Below are positions 16,123 through 25,390 of a stretch of DNA of 64,000 nucleotides, one piece after another. The stretch is taken from contig JAQCEQ010000009.1 of assembly GCA_027618565.1 (NCBI GenBank), positions 1 through 64,000 of the forward strand. Reading direction: 5' to 3'. Numbering within the stretch: position 1 is the first letter of the stretch; every line of letters starts with the position of its first letter. The notes under the pieces are model-generated. The model did not search any database. It had not been told where the DNA came from and worked only from the letters and a program-made list of their open reading frames with translations. The position numbers were made by a program, and so were the translations under genes. The stretch is from Planctomycetota bacterium (lineage in GTDB: Bacteria; Planctomycetota; Phycisphaerae; Phycisphaerales; SM1A02).

Positions 16123-17382
16123 CTAGTTAGCGCTTGATAGGAACACCGCCGCGACGGCCTCGTCGATGGCCTTGCGCAACGCTTCGGCACCACCGAAGCC
16201 CACCTCGGTCTTGGCGATCTTCCCGTCCTTGCCGATCACGACCAGCGTGGGAATGCTCGTGATGCCATACTGCTTGGCCAAATCATCGCCGGAGAGGAGC
16301 GTGGGATAAGTGAACCCCTTTGACTCGATGTACTTCTTGGCGGCGTCCTCCTTCTTCTCCCAGACATTGATGCCGTACACGACGACGCCCTTGTCCTTGT
16401 AGTCATCGGCGATCTTCTGCATTTCGGGCATCGCTGCCTTGCAGGGGCCGCACCAGGTGGCCCAGAAGTCGAGGAGGACGACCTTGCCCTTGAGTGACGC
16501 GAGAGATACTTCCTCGCCGGCGATCGTCTTGAGGGTGAACTCAGGCGCAGCGTCGCCAACCTTGAACTTCAGCTCGGGTTGGCTCATCTCGGCGCCGGCC
16601 TCAGGTTCTGCTGCCTTCGTGAATCCCTCGGGAGCAGTCGTGCTGAACATCGACGACTCAAGCGCTGGGTTGGCCTTCACGCCGGTAAAGGTGCTGACCA
16701 TCGCCATGCCGCCGGTCGGGTCGCCGGAGACGGTCGTCACCAGCTCTACGCGCCGGGGCAGCGAGTCGCCGGTCCCAAATGCAATCGTCTCCGTGATGGT
16801 CAACTTCTCGGCTTCGTCTTCCTCGCCATAGCTGACGGCGCGCTCGATCTTCACCACCTGGCACTCCACTCCATCAAGGGTCTCCGTACCGACGTTGGAC
16901 GCCGAAGTGAGCGTCGGTGCGCCCTCTTGTGCGGGATCCATCATCCGGGTTTCAAAGATCCACTGCGGAATGCTGCTCATGTGCTGGCCCAGGACGAAGA
17001 CCCACATGTCCCCGCTCGAGGTCTTGTACTCCTTCGCCGCGGTCTCGACCAGGATGGCTTCCTTGCCATCGAAGGCGCACCGCCAGGCCGGGTCTGCCCC
17101 GGTCGGTGCCAGGAAGAGCCGACCGATGGGGATCTGACCGCCATCCGTGAACTCGCAGGCAAAGACGGTAGGCGCGCCGAAATCGGCAGGGACCATTCCC
17201 GCTTCGATCCCCTTCACGGTCATGGCGGTGGTCATCTCGACGGACTTGAGAGCGCGAACGGCAGCGATCCCCGTCTCGTAGGTCGCCTTCGCGGCCTCGT
17301 CGATCTGCTGCGCCCAAGTCGCTGACGCGACCAAAAGTGCGGTTGTCGTGGCAAGTGCTGAAATGATGGCTGTGTTGCGCAT
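16123..17382 (-). CDS. Exported two-domain protein: LolA-like lipid-binding half plus TlpA-type thioredoxin
   Basis: A signal peptide (residues 1-24, cleavage after TWA) is followed by a roughly 230-residue beta-rich domain resembling the DUF2092/LolA family (ETLDGVECQVVKIE, LPRRVELV, FTGVKANPALESSMFSTTAPEGF). From about residue 275 there is a thioredoxin fold with the redox motif CGPC at C311 and C314, an APEFTL entry and the cis-proline in TSIPTLVVI. It should act in the periplasm in disulfide reduction or exchange coupled to binding of a lipid or polymer. The domain pairing recurs in planctomycetes, though its substrate is unknown. Confidence 0.8.
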   Translation of the reverse strand: MRNTAIISALATTTALLVASATWAQQIDEAAKATYETGIAAVRALKSVEMTTAMTVKGIEAGMVPADFGAPTVFACEFTDGGQIPIGRLFLAPTGADPAWRCAFDGKEAILVETAAKEYKTSSGDMWVFVLGQHMSSIPQWIFETRMMDPAQEGAPTLTSASNVGTETLDGVECQVVKIERAVSYGEEDEAEKLTITETIAFGTGDSLPRRVELVTTVSGDPTGGMAMVSTFTGVKANPALESSMFSTTAPEGFTKAAEPEAGAEMSQPELKFKVGDAAPEFTLKTIAGEEVSLASLKGKVVLLDFWATWCGPCKAAMPEMQKIADDYKDKGVVVYGINVWEKKEDAAKKYIESKGFTYPTLLSGDDLAKQYGITSIPTLVVIGKDGKIAKTEVGFGGAEALRKAIDEAVAAVFLSSAN

Positions 17383-17431
17383 TAGGAGGAGATTCTACAC
17401 GCGGGTCCGGTGGCCCCAAACATGAACACGT

Positions 17432-17456
17432 GGGCTGCACGCGTGGGGTGCAGCCC
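17432..17456 (-). terminator. Hairpin after the OsmC gene
   Basis: A perfect 9-bp stem, GGGCTGCAC (17432-17440) against GTGCAGCCC (17448-17456), with a 7-base loop. It lies 28 bases beyond the OsmC stop on the minus strand. It lacks a clear T tract, so it may act as a Rho-dependent or processing hairpin rather than a classic intrinsic terminator. Confidence 0.45.
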
Positions 17457-17484
17457 GATCAGCGACCCGCCGCGGCGGTCTCCG

Positions 17485-17895
17485 TCAGCCGAGAAAGCGG
17501 AACTCAATCGGCGCGTCCACCTCCGCTGCAAGACTCTTGTGCACAGGGCAGCTCCGCGCGGAGTTTTCAAGCAGTTCTCGGTTGGGATGGTCCGGCGGGA
17601 GAGGGATGGTCAGCACCGTGCGGAGCGAGACAATCCTTCGAGTGCCCGAGGTCGCCATCTCCTTGTTCGTCACAGCCGTTGCGCCCTCGAGTGCGATGCC
17701 GTGGCGCGACGCGGCGATGCCCATGATCGTGAGCATGCACGAGCCCAGCGCCGCGGCCACCAAATCAGTAGGCGAAAACGCTTCGCCTTTGCCGTGGTTG
17801 TCCACGGGCGCATCCGTGATGATCGATTGCCCGCTTGGACCGTGCGTGGCACGGCATCGGAGCGATCCTTCGTAGACGGTGGTGACTTCGACCAT
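17485..17895 (-). CDS. OsmC family peroxiredoxin-like protein
   Basis: A 136-residue protein of the OsmC/Ohr family, which reduces organic hydroperoxides with a cysteine pair. AFSPTDLVAAALGSCMLTIMG carries the first cysteine (in GSC) and the later NSARSCPVHKSL carries the second (SCPVH), both in their usual places. The frame is open further upstream, but ATG at 17895 lies four bases after the sulfatase stop and starts at the normal MVEVTTVYEGSL. It is cytoplasmic. Co-transcription with the sulfatase is likely. Confidence 0.88.
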   Translation of the reverse strand: MVEVTTVYEGSLRCRATHGPSGQSIITDAPVDNHGKGEAFSPTDLVAAALGSCMLTIMGIAASRHGIALEGATAVTNKEMATSGTRRIVSLRTVLTIPLPPDHPNRELLENSARSCPVHKSLAAEVDAPIEFRFLG

Positions 17896-17899
17896 GTGG

Positions 17900-19543
17900 T
17901 CAGCGTACGGTGGGATCGGGTGAAGGCACAGGCGCGGATGAACGCGCAGGTGCGGATGCGGGTGAGTGCGCCGCAACTGGAACGATTGGCAGCCCCGTCG
18001 CCTTGTCGATCGACCACTGGCCCCCGAGCTCCTCCATGCGAGTTCGCAGGAGCGCCAGCATCTCGTTCGCGCGCGCCGGTTCCTGTTGGCCAAGGTCGGT
18101 GGTCTCGCTCAGGTCCAGCCGCAGGTTGTACAGCTCCACGCGAGGTCCATCGTGGTACCAGATCAGCTTCCAGTCCCCATCGCGGATGGAGGTGAATGGC
18201 TCGATGTCCCGCTCCTTGGATCCCCACTGGTGCGGTTGGTGGATGATGATTGCTGCGGGGCGGGTGAGCCTGGTTGACGCACCCGTCAAGAGCGGCAATA
18301 CATTGACACCGTCGCATGGCACCTCAACCGGCGCGGGCACTCCCGCCATCGCGAGGATCGTGGGGTAGAGGTCCGTGCCAGTGATCGTGGCCTCAAGTGG
18401 CTGCGTGGCAGGAGCGATGCCCGGCCCCACCGCGATGAACGGCACGCGAGTACCGCCCTCGCTGGCCGACCCCTTGCCGTTGCGCAGCGGTGCATTGTGC
18501 GTGTGGGCACGCTGGCCATCCGGCGCGCGACCCCTGGCGTGCGCGCTCAGCCCACCGTTGTCGGAGGTGAAGATGATGTAGGTGTTGTCCAGTACGCCCA
18601 GGTCTTCGCAGCATCGGACAATCGTGCCCAACGCCTCATCCACTGCGGCGACCATTGAGATGTACTTGCGCTCGGGCGGGTCCAAGTCCTTGCCCTCTGA
18701 GAGAGCCGCAAATCGCTCGTCCATCATGATGGGTGCATGCACGCCGTAGGGGCAGAAGTTGAGCGCGAAGGGCTGCCCCACCGCGACCGCGTCGTTGATG
18801 GCCGCACACGCCTCGCGTGCGAGCGCATCGTCAAGCCAGACATCCTGGCCGTGGTACGCCTCAAGACCCGGCACATCCCAGACACTGGTGCCGATGCGCG
18901 CGGCATCGAGCGGCTCATTGTTCTGCGCGGCGTGCTTGCCTGACTCGCTGAAGCCGTGGGTGCCCAGGTACGACGAAGGCGCTCCCGCGGCATGGCCCGC
19001 AATGTTGATATCGAATCCCATGTTGAGCGGGTCGGCTCCCGGCGTCTTCCGTGCGCCGAAGTGAGCCTTGCCGGCGTGGATGGTTCGATACCCGGCGGCG
19101 TGCAGGAGCGCGGGCCACATCGTGGCTGACGGCTGCGCACCCCACCCATTCCAGGCCGGCGCCGAGACTCGGTCATGCTTGCCCGTCGGCGGGTTGTCCT
19201 TCTCCAAGGTCCAAAAGGTGATGTGGGTCCTCGCTGGGCACTGCCCCGTGAGAATCGCCGTGCGGCTGGGCGTGCACACCGGCCCGGCGCTGTGCGCGTC
19301 GCTCGCCTTTACGCCCCGCGCGGCAAGCGCCTCGACGTTGGGCGTGGTGAATCGTTGGTTGACGGGCGTGCGGGTGTCCACGGAGAGCATCGGCTCGCTC
19401 ACATCTTGCTGGCCCATGTCGTCCACCAGGAAGAGGATGATGTTGGGACGGGCACTCTGGCCGACGACCGGGCGTGCTGGCGGATGTGCGCACGACGCCA
19501 ACCCCATCAGCGCCACCGCAGCGATCCAGCGTGCGACCTGCAT
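17900..19543 (-). CDS. Lipoprotein sulfatase (type I, arylsulfatase family)
   Basis: A formylglycine-dependent sulfatase that hydrolyses sulfate esters. A lipobox LASC puts the lipidated cysteine at residue 18. NIILFLVDDMG (residues 34-44) supplies the metal-binding aspartates. C90 in CTPSRTAILTG is the Cys-x-Pro-x-Arg site that must be oxidised to formylglycine. Further blocks read TIHAGKAHFG, FTSDNGG, and an APLRNGKG variant. It has 547 residues. A formylglycine-generating enzyme gene starts 35 bases away in the opposite direction, giving an evident enzyme-activator pair. The target is probably a sulfated polysaccharide. Confidence 0.92.
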   Translation of the reverse strand: MQVARWIAAVALMGLASCAHPPARPVVGQSARPNIILFLVDDMGQQDVSEPMLSVDTRTPVNQRFTTPNVEALAARGVKASDAHSAGPVCTPSRTAILTGQCPARTHITFWTLEKDNPPTGKHDRVSAPAWNGWGAQPSATMWPALLHAAGYRTIHAGKAHFGARKTPGADPLNMGFDINIAGHAAGAPSSYLGTHGFSESGKHAAQNNEPLDAARIGTSVWDVPGLEAYHGQDVWLDDALAREACAAINDAVAVGQPFALNFCPYGVHAPIMMDERFAALSEGKDLDPPERKYISMVAAVDEALGTIVRCCEDLGVLDNTYIIFTSDNGGLSAHARGRAPDGQRAHTHNAPLRNGKGSASEGGTRVPFIAVGPGIAPATQPLEATITGTDLYPTILAMAGVPAPVEVPCDGVNVLPLLTGASTRLTRPAAIIIHQPHQWGSKERDIEPFTSIRDGDWKLIWYHDGPRVELYNLRLDLSETTDLGQQEPARANEMLALLRTRMEELGGQWSIDKATGLPIVPVAAHSPASAPARSSAPVPSPDPTVR

Positions 19544-19578
19544 GCCGCGAGTCTAAGCCTCGCTCCTACACTTGCCGC

Positions 19579-20604
19579 GTGCCTGTCGTCGCGCTCGCTC
19601 TCGTGCTGGTCGTCGCCCAAGCGGCGGATCCGCCACCTGGCATGGTCCACATCCCAGGCGGCGAGTTTCTCATGGGGAGCACGGACCCGCTCGCTCGCGA
19701 AGATGAGCAGCCCGTGCACCGCGTGCGAGTCAATGGATTCTGGATGGATGCGACTGAGGTGACCAACGCGCAGTTCCGTGCCTTTGTCGCGTCGACTGGC
19801 CACAAGACTGTCGCGGAGCGCCCGGTGAACTGGGCTGAACTCAGTACGCAGTGCCCGCCGGGGACGCCAAAGCCTCCTGACGAGATGCTGGTTCCTGGCT
19901 CGCTGGTCTTCACGCCAACGGGAGGACCCGTGAACCTCCGCGACTACTCGCAGTGGTGGCGATGGACGCCAGGCGCGTGCTGGGATCATCCGCAGGGACC
20001 GGAGTCATCGATCGAGGGGAAGGGCCAATTCCCTGTCGCGCACATTGCCTACGAGGACGCGGCGGCGTACGCGGCGTGGGCTGGCAAGCGCCTGCCGACC
20101 GAGGCCGAATGGGAGTTTGCAGCGCGCGGCGGACTCGCCGGTGCCTGCACTGTGTGGGGCAACGAGCCGGTGGACGCCACTCGTGCCAACACTTGGCAAG
20201 GCGATTTCCCCTTCCGGAACACCGAGGAGGATCGATTCTCTCGCGCGGCACCAGTCATGTCGTACCCCCCCAATGGCTACAGCCTCTACGACATGGCCGG
20301 CAATGTCTGGGAGTGGACCAGCGACCTCTATCGACCCGACACCTATGCGGAGCGTGCGCGCGGGCTTGGTCCAGACGGCGTGGCATTGAATCCGCGCGGA
20401 CCGTCGACCGCGCACGACCCAAACACGCCGCTCGCCACGGATGTGCGGACGCATCGCGGCGGGTCGTTCCTGTGCAACGACTCGTACTGTGCCAGCTACC
20501 GGCCGAGCGCGCGGATGGCGGTGCCCACCGACACCGCGCTTGAACACCTCGGCTTCCGGTGCGTGAAGGATGATGCCCCCGCCCCTGCAGCAAGCACGCC
20601 ATGA
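19579..20604 (+). CDS. Formylglycine-generating enzyme (SUMF1/FGE type), predicted exported
   Basis: Oxidises the sulfatase motif cysteine to formylglycine. FGE-sulfatase domain blocks are in order: MVHIPGGEFLMGS (22-34), VNGFWMDATEVTNAQF (51-66), KRLPTEAEWEFAARGG (170-185) and NVWEWTSDLY (242-251). Near the C terminus HRGGSFLCNDSYC places cysteines at 299 and 304, equivalent to the copper-binding catalytic pair of human FGE, before LGFRC. GTG at 19579 is preferred because it starts a signal-peptide-like hydrophobic segment (VALALVLVVAQA); the frame is open earlier but would overlap the divergent sulfatase. It has 341 residues. Confidence 0.9.
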   Translation: MPVVALALVLVVAQAADPPPGMVHIPGGEFLMGSTDPLAREDEQPVHRVRVNGFWMDATEVTNAQFRAFVASTGHKTVAERPVNWAELSTQCPPGTPKPPDEMLVPGSLVFTPTGGPVNLRDYSQWWRWTPGACWDHPQGPESSIEGKGQFPVAHIAYEDAAAYAAWAGKRLPTEAEWEFAARGGLAGACTVWGNEPVDATRANTWQGDFPFRNTEEDRFSRAAPVMSYPPNGYSLYDMAGNVWEWTSDLYRPDTYAERARGLGPDGVALNPRGPSTAHDPNTPLATDVRTHRGGSFLCNDSYCASYRPSARMAVPTDTALEHLGFRCVKDDAPAPAASTP

Positions 20605-20769
20605 GGCGACCCCAACGCCGCGACCGAACGCCGCCAGGACCGATAACACGCCGGCAGGTAATTCCACCGGTATCCAGTTGCAATCGCGCTGCAGCGCATT
20701 ACCTTTACGCCACGCCCCCCTCGTTCTGGGTCGTCTCGGTGAGTTGTTGGCCTCTGACGTAAGGAAGTT

Positions 20770-23268
20770 ATGGTGAGTGTGTTGTCACGACATTCGTGTG
20801 TCGCTGGAGCTATCACGCTCTCGCTGTGGGCGCAGCCATGCCTCGCGCAGAGCGACGACTGCAACGGAGATGGCATCTCCGACTCCACCCAGTTTGGCCA
20901 GAACTACGCCGTGTGGGCGCCGTCCACGGGTGATGGAAGCGGGCTGCTCACCGCCCCCGACAATTGGTGTCCCGCTGTGTTCAACAATTCGACTCGGCTG
21001 ATTTTTGATCACGACCCCCAACAGGGCGTTGGCATCGTCGACTACAGCTCGTTCTGGGGCGCGGACTCCATCTGGTTCTATGGCGGCAACTGGAAACTGC
21101 AGGCGCCTAGCTCCGTCTACTTCGATCTCTACGCCAATATCGATCCCACCGAGGGGTTGCGCATTGTCGACTCGTTGACATGGGACTGCTGGGGCAACAT
21201 CGGAGGACCCGCATTCATCGGTCGATCAGGCCTCCCGGGCACGCTGCTGTTGGTTGGTGGCTCCTTCTACTGCTATTTTGCTATCAACATCGGGACGGAG
21301 GCGGTCGCCACGGCCACGATCTCCGGTGGCACGATGAGCGGCCAGGTCATCCGGATTGGCGCGCCCGATACCAGTACCTCCACTCACGGGTCGATGAGGG
21401 TGCACACGGGAGGGGTGCTGATCCCCTTCGATCGCGTGGACCTCGCTGACTTCATGCTCGTCAATGGCCTGGTGAGCGGCACCGTCCGGGGTGCGGCGCT
21501 CTCGCCACAGGGCGGTGCGACTCTCACCGGAAGCGGAAAGGTCGAGCGGCTGGAGACGAACCTCATGCGCGTGGTGCCAAGCCCGGGACTTGGTGCCGAT
21601 GGAAAGTTCGACTCGACGCTCACGGTCGGCGATGCGTTCGTGATGACTGACCTGATGAGCGGACAGTCGGGCACGCTTGAGATTCGGCCTTTCTCGGGGA
21701 GTGATGGCACAATGCAGGTCCCCCGCATCGAGGCCACGTCTGCCACGCTGGGTGGTCTGTTGCGAGTGGTCTTTGGCGCGGGTGAGTCGAACGCTGTGTC
21801 AGACGCCCCCATCGTGAAAGCGAGCCAGTCGCTCGTCGGAAGTTTTTCCTGCGTGCAACCGGTCGGACTCCCAGACGGCCGCACGATCCGGCTAACCCCT
21901 TCTGTTGATGGTGCGGGCATCCTGATGTCGGTCATCAACACGATGCCGCCGCCTGCCGTGGGGATCGGGCAGCCCGTGTCGCTGCAGCGCGTGGCGACCG
22001 ATGGGGGGGCCGCTGACTTGGATGGAGACGGCGACCTGGATGTCTTCGTCGCGCTCGAGCAGGACTCCCAGGGGATGTCAGGAATCCGGCTCCTCAAGAC
22101 CGATACAAGCGGGCAGAGTGTCGTCGGAACGGTTTCGTTCCCCGGGCAGATCCGCATGGTGACTCCGTTCAAGTTTGTTGGCGACACGCTCCCCAGTCTC
22201 GCGGCGACTCTTGGGGACGCAGATCAGATTGCCCTCCTGCGCAATCTGGGCGATTGGTCGTTTGCGGTCACGATGGTCTCGTTGCTCCCGGGCGACAACC
22301 CAAGCGGCATTGCTTCGGGCGCATTCGTGGAGGCCGCCACTGGCCTGCAGTCCGAACTGGCCGTCGGTTGTCCCGGCTCGGCACGCGTTTACATTTTGGG
22401 GGCTGGAACACAGGGTGCATACACCGTCCTTCGGACGTTCGAGGGTCTCGGTGGCGACATCGTGCGCGCGGCGGAACTTGACGGCACGGGCATGCAGGAC
22501 TTGGTGGTGACGGATCGTCTCGGCAACAAGGTGTGCGCCGTCAGTGGCCTGGCCGACCTGCAACAGGGTCCCACCGTGCAGTTGATGCCACTGCCATCCG
22601 CCCCGGTGGCTCTGTCGATCGCCAACTTTGGCGATTCCAGCACTGCGCGGAGCTCGGCCGTAGTCGCCCTTGAGGGCACAAACTCAACCCCAGATGACAG
22701 CGATCCGCTCCTGAATATCGCGATCTTGAGGCCAGGCATTGATGCTTTCCGCGTGCCGGCGTTGCTAGCCGCCGGCAGTGACGCCCAATCGGTGTCGGCT
22801 GGTGACATCGATGGTGATGGCCTGATCGACCTCGCCGTCGCCGCCACCTTTGACGGCACCGAGGAAGTTCGATTCTTGATGAACACGTCCAACCGCGACG
22901 ATCCAGCGGGGCCCTTGGTCTTTAGTTGCGATATAGTCTCAGGCGAAGCCATGACCGGGGTCACCAGGCCGCGATCGGTCTGGATGGCCGATGTGTTCAA
23001 CGATGGCACCTCGGAAGTCATCACGCTCAGCGCCGGGAATCCACAGGGATCATCGCTCGGTCCCGTCTGGGAAGAAGGCATGGGCTCGATGGGTGGCGGC
23101 GGCAGTTGCACCGCCGGCGACTTTGACTGCGACGGGGATGTGGATGGTGGCGACCTCGCCACACTCCTCGGGTCGTGGGGCGCGTGCAGCGGATGTGTTG
23201 CCGATATCGATGAAAACGGTGCCGTCGACGGCGGAGACCTGGCGACCGTTCTCGGCAACTGGGGTTGA
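20770..23268 (+). CDS. Large secreted FG-GAP/VCBS-type protein with C-terminal dockerin-like repeats
   Basis: An AAGGA ribosome site stands upstream of ATG 20770. A signal peptide (cleavage near CLAQ) precedes DDCNGDGISD, a calcium-loop motif. The middle of the 832 residues is beta-rich. Two FG-GAP-like calcium repeats, AADLDGDGDLDVFVAL and SAGDIDGDGLIDLAVAAT, suggest a propeller or integrin-like fold. The C terminus has GDFDCDGDVDGGDLATLLGSWG and a second copy ending GGDLATVLGNWG at the very end. Such paired EF-hand units are common at the C terminus of planctomycete secreted proteins, where they may serve as sorting or anchoring tags. The ligand is unknown. Confidence 0.8.
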   Translation: MVSVLSRHSCVAGAITLSLWAQPCLAQSDDCNGDGISDSTQFGQNYAVWAPSTGDGSGLLTAPDNWCPAVFNNSTRLIFDHDPQQGVGIVDYSSFWGADSIWFYGGNWKLQAPSSVYFDLYANIDPTEGLRIVDSLTWDCWGNIGGPAFIGRSGLPGTLLLVGGSFYCYFAINIGTEAVATATISGGTMSGQVIRIGAPDTSTSTHGSMRVHTGGVLIPFDRVDLADFMLVNGLVSGTVRGAALSPQGGATLTGSGKVERLETNLMRVVPSPGLGADGKFDSTLTVGDAFVMTDLMSGQSGTLEIRPFSGSDGTMQVPRIEATSATLGGLLRVVFGAGESNAVSDAPIVKASQSLVGSFSCVQPVGLPDGRTIRLTPSVDGAGILMSVINTMPPPAVGIGQPVSLQRVATDGGAADLDGDGDLDVFVALEQDSQGMSGIRLLKTDTSGQSVVGTVSFPGQIRMVTPFKFVGDTLPSLAATLGDADQIALLRNLGDWSFAVTMVSLLPGDNPSGIASGAFVEAATGLQSELAVGCPGSARVYILGAGTQGAYTVLRTFEGLGGDIVRAAELDGTGMQDLVVTDRLGNKVCAVSGLADLQQGPTVQLMPLPSAPVALSIANFGDSSTARSSAVVALEGTNSTPDDSDPLLNIAILRPGIDAFRVPALLAAGSDAQSVSAGDIDGDGLIDLAVAATFDGTEEVRFLMNTSNRDDPAGPLVFSCDIVSGEAMTGVTRPRSVWMADVFNDGTSEVITLSAGNPQGSSLGPVWEEGMGSMGGGGSCTAGDFDCDGDVDGGDLATLLGSWGACSGCVADIDENGAVDGGDLATVLGNWG

Positions 23269-23333
23269 CCGCGATGCGTCAGGGGCAGCTGCCCCACGCG
23301 CCTCGCCGCGTCCGGGTACTCTGGCTCCCCCCA

Positions 23334-24686
23334 ATGAACGAGACCGCGTCCGGACTGCTTTCACGCATCGAGTCAAAATCGGCCATCATCGGCATCGTCG
23401 GGCTCGGCTACGTCGGCTTGCCGCTGACGCGAGCGATCCTGGATGCCGGGTTCAAGGCCATCGGCTACGACATCGACCAGTCCAAGATCGACGCGATTCG
23501 TGCGGGCAAGCCCTACATTCACCACCTCGGGCAGGAGTTCTTCGACCGACTGAAGTCAGAAGGCTCCTTTGAGGGAACCACCGATCCCGCGGCGCTTGCC
23601 CGGGCCGACGCGATCCTCTTGTGCGTTCCCACGCCGCTTGGCACGCACAAGGAGCCCGACCTCTCGTATGTGCTGGGCTCCACCCGGCTCGTGGCGAAGA
23701 CATTGCGCAAGGGACAGCTCATCGTCTTGGAGAGCACGACCTATCCCGGCACCACCCGCGACGAGATGGGGCCGATCCTGGACGCGACGGGGCTCAAGCG
23801 AAACAAGGACTACTTCCTGGCCTACAGCCCGGAGCGAGAGGATCCCGGGAGTGCGGGCCGCAGCGCCGCGGTGATCCCCAAGTTGGTCGGCGGCACCGAT
23901 GAAGTGAGTGGGCGGATCGCGCATGCGCTCTACTCGCGGATCGTCGCGTCGGCACACCTTGTCTCCACGGCGGAAGTCGCCGAGTCCGCCAAGCTCCTCG
24001 AGAACATCTTTCGCTGCGTGAACATCGCGATGGTGAATGAACTCAAGATGGTCTTTGACCGGATGGACATCGATATCTGGGAGGTCATCGCCGCCGCCAG
24101 CACCAAGCCATTCGGGTTCATGCCGTTTTACCCAGGTCCGGGCCTCGGTGGACACTGCATCCCGATCGATCCCTTCTACCTCACTTGGAAAGCCAAGGAG
24201 GTCGGGCTGCCGACGAGGTTCATTGAACTTGCCGGCGAGATCAACGCCAACATGCCGCACTGGGTGGTGGACAAGGTGCAGGCCGCGCTCAATGACCACG
24301 GCAAGGCGATGAAGGGCGCTGACATCCTGGTGCTTGGCGTGGCCTACAAGAAGAACATCGACGACGGCCGTGAGACCCCCGCCGCAGAGATCATCGAGTT
24401 CCTGATCGAGCGGGGCGCCCGCGTCGCCTACCACGACCCACACATCCCGCGGTTCCCGCGCATGCGCAACCACGACATCGTGCTCCAGAGCGAGCCACTC
24501 ACGCACGAGCGACTGGCGGCCGCCGATGCGGTGGTCATCGTGACCGACCACGACGCTGTGGACTATGCGGCCGTCGTGAGGCACGCGAGGCTTGTGGTCG
24601 ATACAAGGAATGCGGTGCGGGCGGCTGGCGTTGGCGTCCCGGCACCCCACCCAGCGGGCGCCGGTCCAAGGGTTGTGGGAGCCTAG
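23334..24686 (+). CDS. UDP-N-acetyl sugar/UDP-glucose 6-dehydrogenase (WbpA-like)
   Basis: A nucleotide-sugar dehydrogenase that oxidises C6 of a UDP-hexose to the uronic acid using two NAD. The N-terminal Rossmann motif GIVGLGYVGLPL (from about residue 20) and the substrate-domain LLENIFRCVNIAMVNEL are visible. The catalytic cysteine is C275 in GPGLGGHCIPIDPFYL, whose wording is that of the WbpA/UDP-GlcNAc subgroup. A C-terminal NAD-binding block, ILVLGVAYKKNIDD, closes the fold. The frame is open from 23265, but ATG 23334 begins the conserved part, giving 450 residues. It probably supplies a uronic acid for surface polysaccharide. Confidence 0.9.
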   Translation: MNETASGLLSRIESKSAIIGIVGLGYVGLPLTRAILDAGFKAIGYDIDQSKIDAIRAGKPYIHHLGQEFFDRLKSEGSFEGTTDPAALARADAILLCVPTPLGTHKEPDLSYVLGSTRLVAKTLRKGQLIVLESTTYPGTTRDEMGPILDATGLKRNKDYFLAYSPEREDPGSAGRSAAVIPKLVGGTDEVSGRIAHALYSRIVASAHLVSTAEVAESAKLLENIFRCVNIAMVNELKMVFDRMDIDIWEVIAAASTKPFGFMPFYPGPGLGGHCIPIDPFYLTWKAKEVGLPTRFIELAGEINANMPHWVVDKVQAALNDHGKAMKGADILVLGVAYKKNIDDGRETPAAEIIEFLIERGARVAYHDPHIPRFPRMRNHDIVLQSEPLTHERLAAADAVVIVTDHDAVDYAAVVRHARLVVDTRNAVRAAGVGVPAPHPAGAGPRVVGA

Positions 24687-24868
24687 GAACGGATCGCCGC
24701 CGTGGCGGGGCCGATGGCCATCATGGCCCGTCTCCAGGTCCAGGTCCGCAGGACTAGGTCCCGGACAGAACCTTCTTCTGCCTCGGCCAGTACGCGGGAG
24801 TTGGACTCGTCAGGCCGGGGCGCAACCCACCTGAACCCGATTGCTACACTCCCCTACTCGGAGCCGCT

Positions 24869-25390
24869 ATGCGATTCACCATCTCTATCGCTTTCCTGTC
24901 CGTCACGCTCGCCGCCCTCGGGTGCCAGTACCAGCCAAGCGCCGGCCTCGCCAGCGGTGAGTCGCAACTTCCCAAAGACTGGTTCTCGCTCCCGAACAAG
25001 GATGCGCTCCAAGCACTGTCCCCTTCGATTCGCGCCAGACTGGATGCCGTGGCCCAGCTCGTCGAGGAAGAACGCAAGAACCAGTTGGGGCTTGTCGATG
25101 CGGAAGGCCGTGTGATCTACACCTATTCCCCGGCCCTTCTCGCCATGATGGCCGAAGTGAACGCTGACTGCAGCAGGAACTTCATGGCCTCGTGGACCGT
25201 GGTTTCAGGGTACATCTCGCCCGAAATGGATGGCCTGGCTCAAACCTGGAACGGCTACGCGAAGAACGATGTCAACATCGACAATCTCAACCGACGCGGG
25301 CTTCGCGACGACTGGGCGCGGATCTGGCTCATGGACACCCCAAGTTCGCTCACGGCGACTCCGATGGGGAATCTGACCGGAAATCCCTGA
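24869..25390 (+). CDS. Putative lipoprotein, function unknown
   Basis: A 173-residue protein with a type II signal peptide: a hydrophobic stretch, then LAALGC with the lipidated cysteine at residue 19. The mature part begins with a flexible Ser/Gly segment, has a charged helix (LDAVAQLVEEERKNQLG) and an aromatic-rich C-terminal half. It has no recognisable domain. The gene stands alone between the sugar dehydrogenase and the symporter. Confidence 0.65.
   Translation: MRFTISIAFLSVTLAALGCQYQPSAGLASGESQLPKDWFSLPNKDALQALSPSIRARLDAVAQLVEEERKNQLGLVDAEGRVIYTYSPALLAMMAEVNADCSRNFMASWTVVSGYISPEMDGLAQTWNGYAKNDVNIDNLNRRGLRDDWARIWLMDTPSSLTATPMGNLTGNP

Noticed and set aside
23556-24650. 364-codon minus-strand open frame
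   Set aside because: Shadow of the UDP-sugar dehydrogenase, whose motifs are unmistakable on the plus strand.
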